This document shows, in pieces, positions 9,044-21,550 of a DNA stretch of 64,000 nt. A model generated the notes under the pieces. The model was not told the origin of the DNA, ran no database searches, and saw nothing but the letters and a program-made list of their open reading frames with translations. The position numbers and the translations under genes are program-made. The DNA is taken from the NCBI GenBank assembly GCA_018894105.1, contig CM032128.1:20813001-20877000 (forward strand), in the 5' to 3' direction. Each line of letters starts with the position of its first letter. Within the stretch, counting starts at the first letter, position 1. This DNA is from Jacaranda mimosifolia (taxonomy: Eukaryota; Streptophyta; Magnoliopsida; Lamiales; Bignoniaceae).

Positions 9044-11910
9044 TGTAATGCCCCCATTTAGGATAGCCCCTAGCTAAGGCGCAACTCAATTCAAACTTAA
9101 ATCTTAACCCATAAATAAGCAATAGACCCAAAATATTTCAAACTTAACTTATCAAAAGCAGCGAAAATTTCAAACTTATCTGACTCGACCAACCTATTAA
9201 GTACGTACCATGATTCACTTTTTTACATCCAAGAAGTCATTTACATGTCTTAAGTCATCAACATCAACATGACATATCACAACGTCTCGAGTCCAGGCTT
9301 AATATTCAAATAATTCCATATATACATTCAAACACCTGAACTATTACAAAATATGTTCATGTCTAGGCCTGGAGTCCAAGTTCTTTACTTAATCCTATCT
9401 GAGAAAATAAAGGATAAAACGGGGTAAGTCCAAAGGACTTAGTAAGGTATAATCTTAATCATAAGCAGTAGGGATCTGTCGAGGAAAATCAACTCAGTGT
9501 ATCTGTTATTTAACGATTAGAACAAGAACAATAACAGATACAAATAACAGTTTGAGCATATAGGAATCTCTCATTCTTTATTGCTCCATGACTAGTGTAC
9601 AAATGATCAAATACGGTCAAAATAAACACGCACGAGTCATATGAAGTTCAACGAAACCAACTTGACATGCATATCAAGATAATTCTCATTCCAATTAGTC
9701 AGTCATATCCAAATGTGACAACTTAACACACAGAAAATGCCTAGGAGTATCCCTAGCACGTCAATGACACACGGTAGATGCCTAGGAGTATCCCTAGCAC
9801 ATCACTGACGCACGGTATACCTAGGAATATCCCTAGCACATTACTGACACATGGTATGCCTAGGAATATCCCTGACATATTACTGATCCCAAATAAAACG
9901 GGGTGTGCTAGTAAGGCAAACAATAACAGTACAGGACAATACAGATATCAGAACGGGCAAATAGCAGAACATATAGATAGCAGAATAGTCGGTCAATAGA
10001 ACAGTCAGGCAACAGGTAGTCAGATAACAGAACAGTCGGATATCAGAACAATACAGATAATAGAAATGACATATAACATATAACAGATAGAGGTTTTGGA
10101 AGCCAGAACAAACAGGAAATAGAGTTATAACATAAAGTAACCCTCATAAGGGTGTTCGAATCAAATAACAAATAATCAATGAGATCTCAATAGATCACAT
10201 ATTTCAATAACACAGTACAGTCAATACAGAAATAGTAGCCCTCACAAGGGTTCATCGCAAATACCGAAGAATGTAAGAAAGCGCCAGATTGCCATACCCT
10301 CACCTCTGTAGTCTCAAAAAACTACAGTCACCAACTATTAATCCACAAGACCCACTTCTTTGTCACCTAATCCAAAAGATAGGCCCACAGTCAAGATCCT
10401 CATTCGACCATATAGTCACATTTATACAAATAATGGTCTAAAATCGATACTTAATCAACTAAATCAATAGCCTCGATAAAACATGCTAATCACACCAGTT
10501 TCGATAAAGGAATACAATTGGGTCCTTAATTATATAATTAACCTCATATCATTATCCCAAATTAAAGTAACAACCCAATTATCTTAATTAACTCAATAAT
10601 TGTTGCTTAGGTCTCAAATCCATAAAATTAGGGTTTTTAACACCTAATCTACTGATTTTAACCAAAATTATCACATAATATACTAAATTCGAGTCCACTA
10701 AATGTTTAAAATCATACATGCATGGTTATAGGTCCAATTCTTCATCCTCTTAGACATAATATAATATTTAGGGATTTCTCTTCCGATTAACTCAATTATT
10801 CCCAAAATTATCATGAAATAATGCCAATCCGGTCCACTAAGAACATGTATATCCATGCATGGAACAAATATATACACAAGTCATATATCCAATTTCTAAT
10901 CTTGCCACAATACAAGTTCTTGAAGAAAATTCAAAGGATTCAAAGCTTAAATCCAAACTTCCCAATTCCAACTCTTTTACCCAAGATGTACTTAATGAAG
11001 CCTCAAAATCTCAAACCGAAGGCACCACCATGATCTTCACGATAAGCTAAAGAAACTATCCCAACTCCGCCGCCGCCGTTCGCCGCCATTGAAATTGACC
11101 AAAACCACCACCAAAATGTGCCTTTCAGCTCAACTAAGCAAACGCCCAGGTCAATTTCTACATCCACCGTCGAACCGCCACTAAATTGGCCTAGAACACA
11201 GCAGCGCAGTCACTCACTGTCGCGTCAGTTTTCTCAAAATTTCATCTGCTCTGGTGCACCAATCTTCAATCCAAGGCCACCACCTTCTTCCTTGAGCTAA
11301 GGGCTTCCAAACTCACCACTCAGATCTCAGCTTCCATCGCCAGTGAAGTCATGTCCAACACCTCCATCATGACCAAGTTTTCGAACTCAAATTTTTGGCT
11401 GCCTCGCTAGAGTGTTTTAGGTGAAGTGTTACGAATGTGATCACCGTGAGAAGAGGAAGAAAATGATACCAAATATAACAGGCTTTGGGTTGCCAGAGAA
11501 GGATCATCGGTCAGAGGAAGTCACGATAGTGCATGAGAGAAAATGAAGTAAGTCAGGGTCTGGTTTTGCTATTTAAAGGTCAACTTTTGAAAATTATGCT
11601 TTCACCCCCAAAACTTTCCTCCAGCCTGCAATTGAGTCCTTCGAAGTGTGCTGATTCTTCAATTGAGCCCAACAATTGTTTGAGCGCCTAACATTGACCC
11701 CTTTGACCTAAAAATATTCCATACAAACCCCTAAAATATTGAAAATGTGATCCAATCAAGTCTTGCCTATTTGTAATTTGACCCCAAAACTTTTAATTTT
11801 CTTGCAATTAAGTTCTTTTTATTTATTTTTTGAGCCCTAAAATCCCATCAACCAATACCTTGATTTCTAAATCCTTATTTTTCAAAATATTGAATTTTAG
11901 GGGTGTTACA
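9044..11910 (-). mobile_element. Solo LTR of a long-LTR retrotransposon (2,867 bp), minus orientation
   Basis: The ends are TGTAATGCCCC and GGGGTGTTACA. On the minus strand it starts TGTAACACCCCTAAAATTCA, the same start as the element at 14819. It is flanked by AGTTG (9039-9043) and AGTTA (11911-11915), a 5-bp target duplication with one mismatch. TG...CA ends, 5-bp duplication, length near 2.9 kb and no coding region fit a solo LTR. Very long LTRs starting TGTAACACCCC suggest a Del/Tekay-type chromovirus, but no internal domain proves this. Short open frames near 10821-11300 lie inside it and are not convincing genes. Confidence 0.75.
9735..9890. repeat. Minisatellite in solo LTR 1, about four copies
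   Basis: The phrase ATGCCTAGGAGTATCCCTAG, followed by CAC and a TCA(A/C)TGACRCA block, recurs at a spacing near 45 bp. It is the reverse-oriented counterpart of the longer array at 16600-17110 in the other solo LTR. Confidence 0.8.
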
Positions 11911-14818
11911 AGTTAGATATGGGTGTTTGGGTTCTCAATCATTTTAACATGAATTATCATGACCATTTCTTCAACAAACCACAATTTTATCACGTTAAGG
12001 TGTCTTATGTGTTGTTCCACACATCGAATTGAGCCTAATCTCGGCCTTTGGGGAAGCAAGTATAAAAACACGCATAATAGATACACAATATTGGCAAATT
12101 AAATACATAACACAGTTTTCAAGTGTATAAATGCCAATAATGGATACTTTTTCATAGATTTTTAGTATGATTATCAGCACATAAGAGATCGAGTTCAACT
12201 CGGTCTAATCTGGCCATTACATGATCATAAGACCATGGCATATTAGTCTTATAACTTATATAGTCATGATAAGTTCAATAGTTTTCGATAATGGTGTTAG
12301 GAGGATTCATTTGGCTCATGTATCAATGGTTTATACTACTATGAATAAGAGTGCAAGTGGTTAGATGTGGGTGTTTAAGTTCCCAACCATTTCAACATGT
12401 ACTATCACGATCATTTCTTCAACAAACCATGATTTTGTCACATTAGGGTTCTTATTTGTTGTTCCACGTATTGAATTGAGCCTCAACTTGGTCTTTGGAA
12501 AAGCAAGTATAGAAACATGCATAATAGGTACACAACATTGGCAAATTAAGTACATAAATGCAATTCTGGAGTACACAAATGCTAATACTAGGTATTTTTT
12601 TGCGAATTTCTAGTATCATTCTCAGCATATAAGGGATCAAGTTCAATTCGGCCTAATCTGGCTATTACATGATCATAAGATCATGGTATATTAGTCCTAG
12701 GACTTATATAGTCATGATAGGTTCACTGGTTATCGATGGTGGTGTCGGGAGGATTCATTTGGCTTATGCATCAATGGTTTATACTACTATAAATGAAAGC
12801 GCAAGTGGTTGGATGTGGGTGTTTGAGTTTCCAACCATTTCAACATATACTATCACGACCATTTCTTCAACAAATCATGGTTTTGTCGTGTTAGTATATC
12901 TTATGTGTTGTTCCACGCGTCGAATTGAGCCTCAACTCGGCCTTTTTAAAAGCAAGTATAGAAACATGCATAATAGATACACAAGATTAGCAAATTAAGT
13001 ACATAGACGCAGTTCTGGAGTACATAAATGCTAATACTGAGTACTTTTCTATGGATTTTTGGTATCATTCTCAGAGCATAAGGGATCGAATTCAATTTAG
13101 CCTAATCTGGCCATTGAATGATCATAAGACAATGGCATATTAGTCCTAGGACTCATATAGGCATGATAGGTTCACTAGTTTTCAATGGTGGTGTCGAGAG
13201 GATTCGTTTAGCTCATGCATCAATAGATTATACTACTCTGAATAAGAGCACAAGTGGTTGAATATGTGGGATGTGTGTCTTTGTATTCCCAACCATTCCA
13301 ACACGTACTATCACGACCACATATTCAACAAATCATGCATTTGAAGTTATGACATCACTAATGTGTTGTTCCATGCATCGATTTGAGGTTAAAATCGATA
13401 TTTGGAAAAGCAAGTACAGAATCCCTTACTACAAGTACACAACGTATACAAACGGAGTACATAAATCCTGTCCTAAAGTACATAAGTGCCAAAAGTACGT
13501 ACTTTTTTGCAAATTTTTGGTATCATTCTTAGGGCATGAGGGAACGTTCTCCATTTTGCCTAATCTGCCTATTTCATGATCATCAGACCACGAAGTATGA
13601 TCATAAGGACTCATTTGGCGATGATAGGTTCGGTGGTGTAAGATGAGGTGTTGGAGTGATTCATTGGCCTCATGCATAAGGGTTTTATACTAGGAAGAAT
13701 GACACCACAATTAGTGGGATGTGGGTCTTTGTGTTCCCAACCATTACAACATGTATTATCACAACTACATATTCGACAAATCATGCATTGAAGTTATGAA
13801 GTCACCAATGTGTTGTTCCACACATCGCTTTGAGGTTAAAATTGGCCTTTGAAAAAGTAAGTATAGAATCCCTTACCATAAGTACACAACATATACAAAC
13901 TGAGTCCATAAATCCTATCCCCAAGTAAATAAGTGCCAAAAGTGGGTATTTTTTTCCAAATTTGCAGTATCATTCTTAGCGCATGAGGAAAGGTTCTCCA
14001 TTCTGTCTAATCTGCCCATTTCTTGATCATCAGACCATGAAGTATGATCAAAATATTTTATTGGGCTGCTCCATACATTGAATTAAAGTTAAAATCGTTC
14101 TTTGGAAAAGCAAGTATAGAAGCCTGATTGTAAGTACGTAACAAATACAGTTTCAGTACATAAACGCATTTCTGAAGTACATAAGTGCCTAAACTGGGTA
14201 CTTTTCTCCGTATATTCGTATAATTTTAATAGAAAATGGTATTTTTATCTGCATTTAAGGTATCCAATAGATTTGGTAATGTATCTAAAATATGTGATAT
14301 ATTGCACTATATGCAAAGCAAGTACAGAAAACCTGATTGTAAGCACACAACAACTGTAGTTTTAGTACATAAATGCATTTATGAAGTACATAAGTACCTA
14401 AATTGGGTACTTTTTTTTTCTGCATATCCAGTATCATTTTTAACATAAAATGGTATTTTTATCTTCATTTAAGGGATCCAACAGATTTAGTAACGTATCT
14501 AACATACGTGATACAATATCAAACATTTTAACATGTACTATATTTTATTGGGTTGCTTCACACATTGAATTGAGGTTAAAATCGTTCTTTGAATAAGCAA
14601 GTACAGAAGCCATGATTGTAAGTACACAGCAAGTGTAGTTACAATACATAAATGCATTTCTAAAGTACATAAGTGCCTAAATTGGGTACTTTTTTTCCGC
14701 ATATCTAGTATCATTTTTAACATAAAATAGTATTTTATCTACATTTAAGGTATCCAATAGATTTGGTAACGTATACATTGCACTACATGCAATACCAAAC
14801 ATTCCAACATATACTATA
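11911..14818. repeat. MULE 1 satellite array, about 450-bp units grading into about 240-bp units
   Basis: A shared word (CATCGAATTGAGCC or CATTGAATTGAGG) recurs at about 12026, 12470, 12920, 13376 and 13823, a period of 444-456 bp. It recurs again at 14077, about 14310 (partial) and 14563, a period near 240 bp. Within units, AGTACATAA(A/G)TGCC and GGGTACTTTTTT words recur, and the longer units add a CATGATCATAAGACCATG block. The array continues after the second solo LTR. Apparent short reading frames repeat with the unit and are not genes. Confidence 0.8.
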
Positions 14819-17800
14819 TGTAACACCCCTAAAATTTGGTATTTCAAAAAATTGGGATTTAGAAATTAAGATTTTGGTTAATCAGATTTTAGGGCTCGAA
14901 ATTAATTAAAAAGGATTGGATTGCAAAGATTTTTAAAGTTTTGGGTTCAAGTGGAATTAAGGAAGACTTGATTGGACTAACTTGAGAAGTCTTGGGGGTT
15001 TACATGGAATAATTTTGGGTCAAAGGGCTTAATGTCATGCACCCATATTGTCTTGGGATCGAATTGAAGGCTAAGGAATCCTTGGAGGACTCAATTGAAA
15101 ACTAGGCAGGGTCAATTTGGAAATTTCATAAATAGGTCCTTATAAACACCACATTTCACATTTCACCCCCATTCTTTCTTTCTTCTTCTTCATGTGTCCA
15201 AACCCCTCCCTCCACCAGTGATTTCTTTCCGGCGAGCCCCTTTCCCCAAACCCAACCAATCATCTCCTTCCCCACACCTCCGGCAACCACCTGACATCGC
15301 GGGCAACATTCCTGGCGGAGGAGCATAGGAATCGAGAAGGTTGAAGAAACCCACCTTGGCGGTCCCAGGGGACTAGCAACAGAAAAGTGCTTCTGGGTAG
15401 CTTTTCTAAAAGTCCGCACTAGAGGAACAAGGTGGTGCCACTGCATGACCAAACCACGGGGCTGCGAAGTCAGAAATCGACAATAACCTCACAGTGGAGC
15501 AAGGTCATTGAGCTTTTGGGGTGGCGTTTGAGGCTTTTCCCAACAAAGAAATTGAAAACAGAGCTAGGCGTTGGAAAGCTCACGATGTGAGGTGTCTCTG
15601 GGCTGTGGCACTGAATTTTTCAACGACAGCGGACTGGCAATACAACAATAGTAGAGAGACAGTTTTATCTCCTCAATGTGATGACCGCACTCGTGTGCTT
15701 GGTTTGTGATTCTGGACATCCTATATCATTCTTGTGTTGGAAGTGGAATGCTTTTGGATTATATATGAATATGTATATACACGTATATTGTATTATTTCT
15801 CCTACAAATCTTGTAATATGTCAATTGAGGATGTGATATAGAAATTGGACCATTGTTTTGATTTGGGATACCAATATAAGGTTAAATATGTAATTAAGAA
15901 CTAATTTATGCTTAGTTATTAAACTTGATATGAAACTGAGACTATTTTGGAAATAATTGACTTTATTAGCCATTTTGGGCCGATAGTATCGTTTAAGCCT
16001 AAAACCTATCAAGTTAATTGGTTAATTAGTGATTTTGGACTATTAATGGTTTAATTGTAATTATTTAAGGATTATTAGAGTTGAATGGAGATTTTGATTG
16101 TATACCTATTCTTTTGAATTAGGCGACGCGAAATTAGTACCCGTGGATCAGTAGACTGCTGACGGTAATTGTAGTTTTCTGAGACTACAGAGGTAAGGGT
16201 CTGCCAACCTGGCACCTTTCCTAACTATTTGTTATTGTGATAAGCCCCTGTGTGGGTTTTCTGTTTCTATACCGTACTCTATTTGTTTGAAATATGAAAT
16301 GTGTTGGAATTCTGATTTGTTATCTGTTATTTGATTTGAACACCCCTGTAAGGGTTATCTTTGATATCAATTTTGTTTTTGTCTGTTCTGGCGCCCAGAA
16401 CATCTGCTTGTTACCTGTATATTTATTTGTCTGTCTGTCTGTCTGTCTTGTATCTGTACCGTTCTGTATCATTATCTGTTGCCTTGCCAACATACTTGTA
16501 TATCTGTTCAGCATTAATTGGCCATGTTGGCTTATAAGGATCTATTTGCTACTATCGTGTTGCCTTGACGGCATTTCTATTTTGTTCTATATCGTTTGTC
16601 AGTGATATGCTAGGGAGACTCCTAAGTATCTACCGTTTGTCAGTAATATGCTAGGGAGATTCCTAGGTATCTACCGTCTGTCTGTGATATGCTAGGGACA
16701 CTCCTAAGTATCTATCATCTATTAGTGATATAATAGGGAGACTCCTAGGTATCGTCCGTACATCAGTGATATGCTAGGGATACTCCTAGGTATCGATGAT
16801 GTGTCAGGGATACTCCTGAGCATCAATGATGTGCTAGGGGTACTTTGAGGCATCTAATGTACGTCAGTGATGTGCTGGGGATACTCCTGGGCATCTATCT
16901 TTCATCAATGATGTGCTAGGGATACTCCTAGGCATCTAATGTTTGTCAGTGATGTGCTAGGGATATTCATGGGCATCTACCTTCTGTCAATAATATGCTA
17001 GGGATACTCTTAGGTATCAATCGTATGTCAGTGATGTGCTAGGTACACTCTTAGGCATCTATCGTGAGTTAGTAATGTGCTAGGGTTATTCCTAGGCATC
17101 TTCTGTATGTCAAGTTGTCACGCTTGAATATGATCGACTGATTCGAATAAGATTTGTTCTGATAAGCCTATCTCGTCTTAATATGTTAAAATGCATATGA
17201 TTTACAGGTTACTTGTTCGTACTTTATCCTGATTGATAATGATCTGTTCTTGGAATAATAAGGCAGTAGAGATTCATGTTTACCATATTTGTTCTTGCTT
17301 GATTCGTACTTGCACTTGTATTGATAATGAATTATGAACTATTGAGATGCTCTTTCCTCGACAGGTTTCTTTTACTTATTGTTATGATATCCATCACTAA
17401 GTCCTTTGGACTTACCCTCGTTCTCCCTTATTTCAGAGACAGTATTAAGTAAAGGAAGTGAAGTTTTAACTGGGAATGAAGAAATGCCTCTTGTAATAGA
17501 ATAGATGCTCATATGTATAAAAGGGTTTATTACAATGTTAGTTTTAAACATAGAGACATTGTGATATGTCCGATTTGACCTTAAGATTTGTAGTATGTAT
17601 GAAACTATGAATGATGGGATCTGTTGTGGCATGTAAATTGTACTTTTGTTAAGGTTTGTTTAGGTTGAAGCTCGACGCTATTCTTTGATAATTTTGAAAA
17701 AAAAAATTGATGGGCATATTGTCTGAATTAAGGATGGAGATTTAAGTCTGAATCAGAGCGTCGCCTCAACTTAGGTGCTATCCAGAGTAGGGGTGCTACA
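14819..17800 (+). mobile_element. Solo LTR of a long-LTR retrotransposon (2,982 bp), plus orientation
   Basis: Runs from TGTAACACCCCTAAAATTTG to AGGGGTGCTACA and is flanked by a perfect 5-bp duplication CTATA (14814-14818, 17801-17805). It matches the element at 9044-11910 in reverse orientation at both ends (TTTAGGGCTC near the start; GGCG and TTAGGTGCTATCC near the end) and in its minisatellite. A C/T-rich leader-like stretch at 15160-15260 and a GTCCTTTGGACTTACCC block near 17400 may belong to the transcribed part. No gag or pol sequence is present, so it is best read as a solo LTR. Confidence 0.8.
16590..17110. repeat. About 44-bp minisatellite, roughly 12 copies, in solo LTR 2
   Basis: The consensus is near GTCAGTGATGTGCTAGGGAT followed by ACTCCTAGGCATCTA. 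Copies differ by a few bases each and one is shortened. The spacing is imperfect and there is no conserved-repeat/unique-spacer pattern, so this is not a CRISPR array. Confidence 0.85.
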
Positions 17801-18290
17801 CTATATTTTATTGGGTTGCCCATACATTGAATTAAAGTTAAAATCATTATTTGAAAAAGTAAGTACATAAGTCCTTATTATAAGTATACAACAAGTGCAC
17901 TTTCAGTACATAAACGTATTTCTGAAGTACATAAGTGCCTAAACTTGGTACTTTTTCTGCATATCCAGTATCATTTTTAACAGAAAATGGTATTTTTATC
18001 TGCATTTAAGGTATCCAATAGATTTGGTAACATATCTAAAACATATGATACATTGCACTACATGCAATACCAAACATTCCAATACGTACAGTGTTTTATT
18101 AGGTTGCTCCAAACTTTAAACTGAGGTTAAAATCATTCTTTGGAAAAGCAAGAACAAAAGCCCTAATTGTAAGTACACAACAAGAGCAATTTTAGTATAT
18201 AAGTGCCTAAACTGGGTACTTTTTTTTTTAATATCCAGTATTATTGTAAACAAAAAACGCTATATATTACATTACAAGCAATATTAAACA
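17801..18290. repeat. Right part of the MULE 1 satellite array
   Basis: Starts with CTATATTTTATTGGGTTGC, continuing the unit broken at 14818. Array words recur at 17827 (CATTGAATTAAAGTTAAAAT) and about 18113. The array fades out near 18290. Confidence 0.75.
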
Positions 18291-18894
18291 TCCCAACAAA
18301 AGGTCAACTAATATTATTACATAATAGTCCAAATACTCTAAATATAACATGTATGCTTCAAAAAAGCAAAAATTAGTCGTTGTCTTTGGTCTCTAAGCAC
18401 CGTGCAATCCTTCTTACATTAATTGTATCCCCTTCAAGCACCTTCTTCCTATAGATTAATAATGAATAAAAAAAGATATTAGTTTCACACCTTTTTTCCA
18501 GTTGGAAATACAGTCTCACTAGAGTCATGCTCTCAAAAATAGACATGATATATAGTTCCTCATTGTACATACAACTCCCTAACAATTAAATTTGAGGTTC
18601 TTTCCTACTACCCAACATTTTCAGGCTAAAAATTAAAATAACTGCTACTCACAAAAAATTACATTACTGCTTTACCATGCCAATGGAGACAACGTAGGCC
18701 TACTTCTTGCTAGTATGTTGTAGCCGATTGTAGAAAATAAAAAAAAATCAAAAAAAGAAGCTTTTTTTCGCCGCAGGAAGATAAACAGAAAACAGACGAG
18801 AGAGAGAGAGAGAGAGATATGGGTTTCGAAAAACACGGCTTAGGAGCTAAAGGAAAGAAAGAAACCAAAAAACAAAAAAAAATCATTAACCTAA
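18291..18894. other. MULE 1 right interior without a recognisable gene
   Basis: AT-rich. A minus-strand frame at 18373-18585 (70 codons) has no recognisable domain. A (GA)n run lies near 18798-18818. Nothing else can be supported. Confidence 0.4.
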
Positions 18895-19034
18895 GGTTAT
18901 TTCAGTCATTTTAAGTAGGTGGGGAGTGAAGTCAAAATTGAAACTTCACATGGGGAGTCCAAACTAAGAAACACATAGGTGAGGACTGAATGCTAAAGTG
19001 AAAATGGGTTTGGGGATTTTTAAATAAATTGCCC
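18895..19034 (-). repeat. Right terminal inverted repeat of MULE 1
   Basis: Read on the minus strand it begins GGGCAATTTATTTAAAAATC, then CCCCAAACCCA, CAGTCCTCACC and CTCCCCA, mirroring the left end with moderate divergence. Confidence 0.75.
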
Positions 19035-21550
19035 ATAACAATTTCATTCTCTCAAACAAATTTTAAAAACAACCCCATAATCATTCACAACATCACATTA
19101 CATCAATCTATCAAATCACTATAATCATTACACTTTATCTCAAACCAATCACAACCTCATTTCTCATTTCTCATATCTTTCAAACACTAGAACAACCCCA
19201 AAATCTCTGAGAAATGAAAATGAGACCTGGCCTCACAAGCAATCACAAAAGCCAACGATTGCTTGTGGGATATTTTCTACTTTCCCCATTTAAAAAACAA
19301 GAAACACGCATGGAGTCGCATTTGGATGTAAGACTCTATCTAGGTCTTATGGGAACGAAAGCCAGATAGTCTCTCAGGCATTTTATTTCTCTTGTTCCTT
19401 TTTTCTCTCACTTTTTCCCTTTCCCACTAACAACTCTCTCTCTCTCTATCTCTCTCTCTCTTTCCTTTTCCCATAAACAACTTTTCTCTTTGAATTTATT
19501 TAATTACATTTTATTTTATTGTTATTTTTGAAAATTTTATTCTTAAATTAAAATTTTTATGTTTTGAAACATATTCTGAATTAAATGATGGTGAAAAAAA
19601 TAACTTTGCTGAGAAATTTAAATTTGCTAAAAAAAGATAATTTGGGAAAATTTTGTGGGTTTGTTGTAATAATACAAGTTCGTCAATTTTTTTTTAATTT
19701 GTGAAACATAATCTGTGAAAAAAATGAATAACAGAAAAATCACAAAATGACAAAATTTTGTGATACGACTTTTTTTAATTATTTTATGGCTAAATAAAAA
19801 ATAAAAAATAAAATTCTAACTAATTCGATTAATGAAAATCGTTAAAATATAATTCAAAAAATTAAATGCAATATTATCCTCATTGAAATTTAATTCTCCT
19901 CAAGTAATAAAATAATTCATTGTCCATTTTAAACAATTTCTCAAAAAATAAAATTTATTAGATTTATCTATTAATTTTTTAAATTTTTTTATTACTATTC
20001 TTAATCTCAAACAAATCAAAAACACAAAATTATGAAATTAATTTGGGCTGGGCGTATTTTGAAATTATGAAATTAATAGAGGATCTATTTTTTTTAAATT
20101 AAAAAAATTAATTTATTAAATTTATAAATTATTTATAATTTTTTTTATATATTCTATACCCTAAATGAACTCAAAAATCAAAACTCCTATAATAATCTCA
20201 TTCGCTCAAACAAATTTTAAAAATAACCCCACAATCATTCACAATCTCACATCACACTAACCCATCAAATCACTATAATCATTAAACTTTATCTCACAAT
20301 CATTCACAACCTCATTTCTCATTTCTTATTTCTCATATCTTTCAAACACTAAAACAACCTCAAAATCTCTTAAATATGGAAAATGAGACACGGCCTCACA
20401 AGCAATCACAGAAGCCAGCGATTGCTTGTGGGATATTTCTCACTTTCCCCGTCTAAAAGACAAGAAACATGCACGGAGTCGCGTCTAGGTCTTATAGGTA
20501 GGAAAGCCAGACAGCTCTCAAACATTCTCCTTTTTCCCTATTCCCTTCTTCTCTCACTCTTTCCTATTCCCATAAACAATTCTCTCTCTCTCTCTCTCTC
20601 TCTCTCCGCTTTTCCTTTTCCCATAAACAACTTCTCTTTGAATTTATTTAATTGCATTTTGTTTTATTGTTATTTTTTGAAAACTTTATTCTTAAATTAA
20701 AAAATTTATGCTTTGAAAAATGTTCTAAATTAAATTATGGAAAAAAATTGGTGAAAAAAATAACTTTGGTGAAAATTTTAAATTTGCTAAAAAAATAATT
20801 TGTGGGGAAATTTTTGGTTTGTTGTAATAATACAAGTTTTTTTTGTTTTTTGTTTTTATTTTTGAAACATAATTTGCGAAAAAATTGAATAACAGAAGAA
20901 TCACAAAATGAAATTTTTTTGTGATATGACCTTTTTCTAATTATTTTATGACTAAATAAAAAATAAAATTCTAACTAATCTGATTAATATGAAATTCATT
21001 AAAATATAATTCACGAAATTAAATGCAATACTTTCCTCATTGGAATTTAATTATGGTCAATTAATAAAATAATTCATTGTCCATTTTAAACAATTTCACA
21101 AAAAATGAAATTTATTATATTTATCTATTAATTTAAATTTTTTATTACAATTCATAATCTCAAACAAATCAAAAATACAAAATTATGAAATTAATTTGTG
21201 CTAGAAGTACTTTGAAATTATGAAATTAATAGACGAACTATTTTTTTAAATAAAAAAATTCAATTTGTTACATTTATAAATTATTTATATTTTTTTATAT
21301 ATTCTATACCCTAAACAAACTCAAAAATCAAAACTCCTACAACAATCTCATTATCTCAAACAAATTTTAAAAACAACCCCACATTCATTCACAACCTCAC
21401 ATCACATCAATCCATCAAATCACTATAATCATAACAAGTTATCTCATAATCATTCACAACCTCATCATTTCTCATATCTTTCAAACACTAAAACAACCCT
21501 CAAATCTCTTAAACATGAAAAATGAGGCATGCCCTCACAAGCAATCACAA
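19035..21550. repeat. Tandem array of 1.15-kb units (two full copies and a partial third)
   Basis: Unit starts (CAATYTCATTCKCTCAAACA) lie at about 19039, 20193 and 21341, giving periods of 1,154 and 1,148 bp. Each unit has blocks of AATCATTCACAAC, a CACAAGCAATC...GATTGCTTGTG hairpin (seen at about 19234 and 20398; the third copy stops after the first arm), a CT-dinucleotide run, and an AT-rich 3' half shared with 6372-6697. No protein-coding frame recurs. The unit's origin is unknown. Confidence 0.85.

Larger units (their letters stand above)
6698..19034. mobile_element. Mutator-like element (MULE), non-autonomous, 12.3 kb with nested insertions
   Basis: Bounded by perfect 9-bp direct repeats ATAACAATT (6689-6697 and 19035-19043). 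Both ends start with GGG when read inwards and share long imperfect terminal inverted repeats with a common core of AATCCCCAAACCCA, similar for at least 140 bp. Nine-base duplications and long inverted repeats identify a MULE. Removing it rejoins AACTCCTATAACAATTTCAT, which matches uninterrupted copies of the surrounding array. No transposase is visible. Subtracting the two nested solo LTRs leaves about 6.5 kb, made largely of internal repeats. Confidence 0.85.

Noticed and set aside
10821..11300. Short plus-strand frames in solo LTR 1
   Set aside because: They have no homologous frame in the sister LTR at 14819-17800.
12361..12646. Several similar short frames in the MULE 1 array
   Set aside because: They repeat with the satellite unit, switch strand and frame, and match no protein.
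16590..17110. Regularly spaced repeats resembling a CRISPR array
   Set aside because: The whole 44-bp unit repeats and drifts; there are no unique spacers, the genome is a plant's, and the same minisatellite occurs in a sister LTR.
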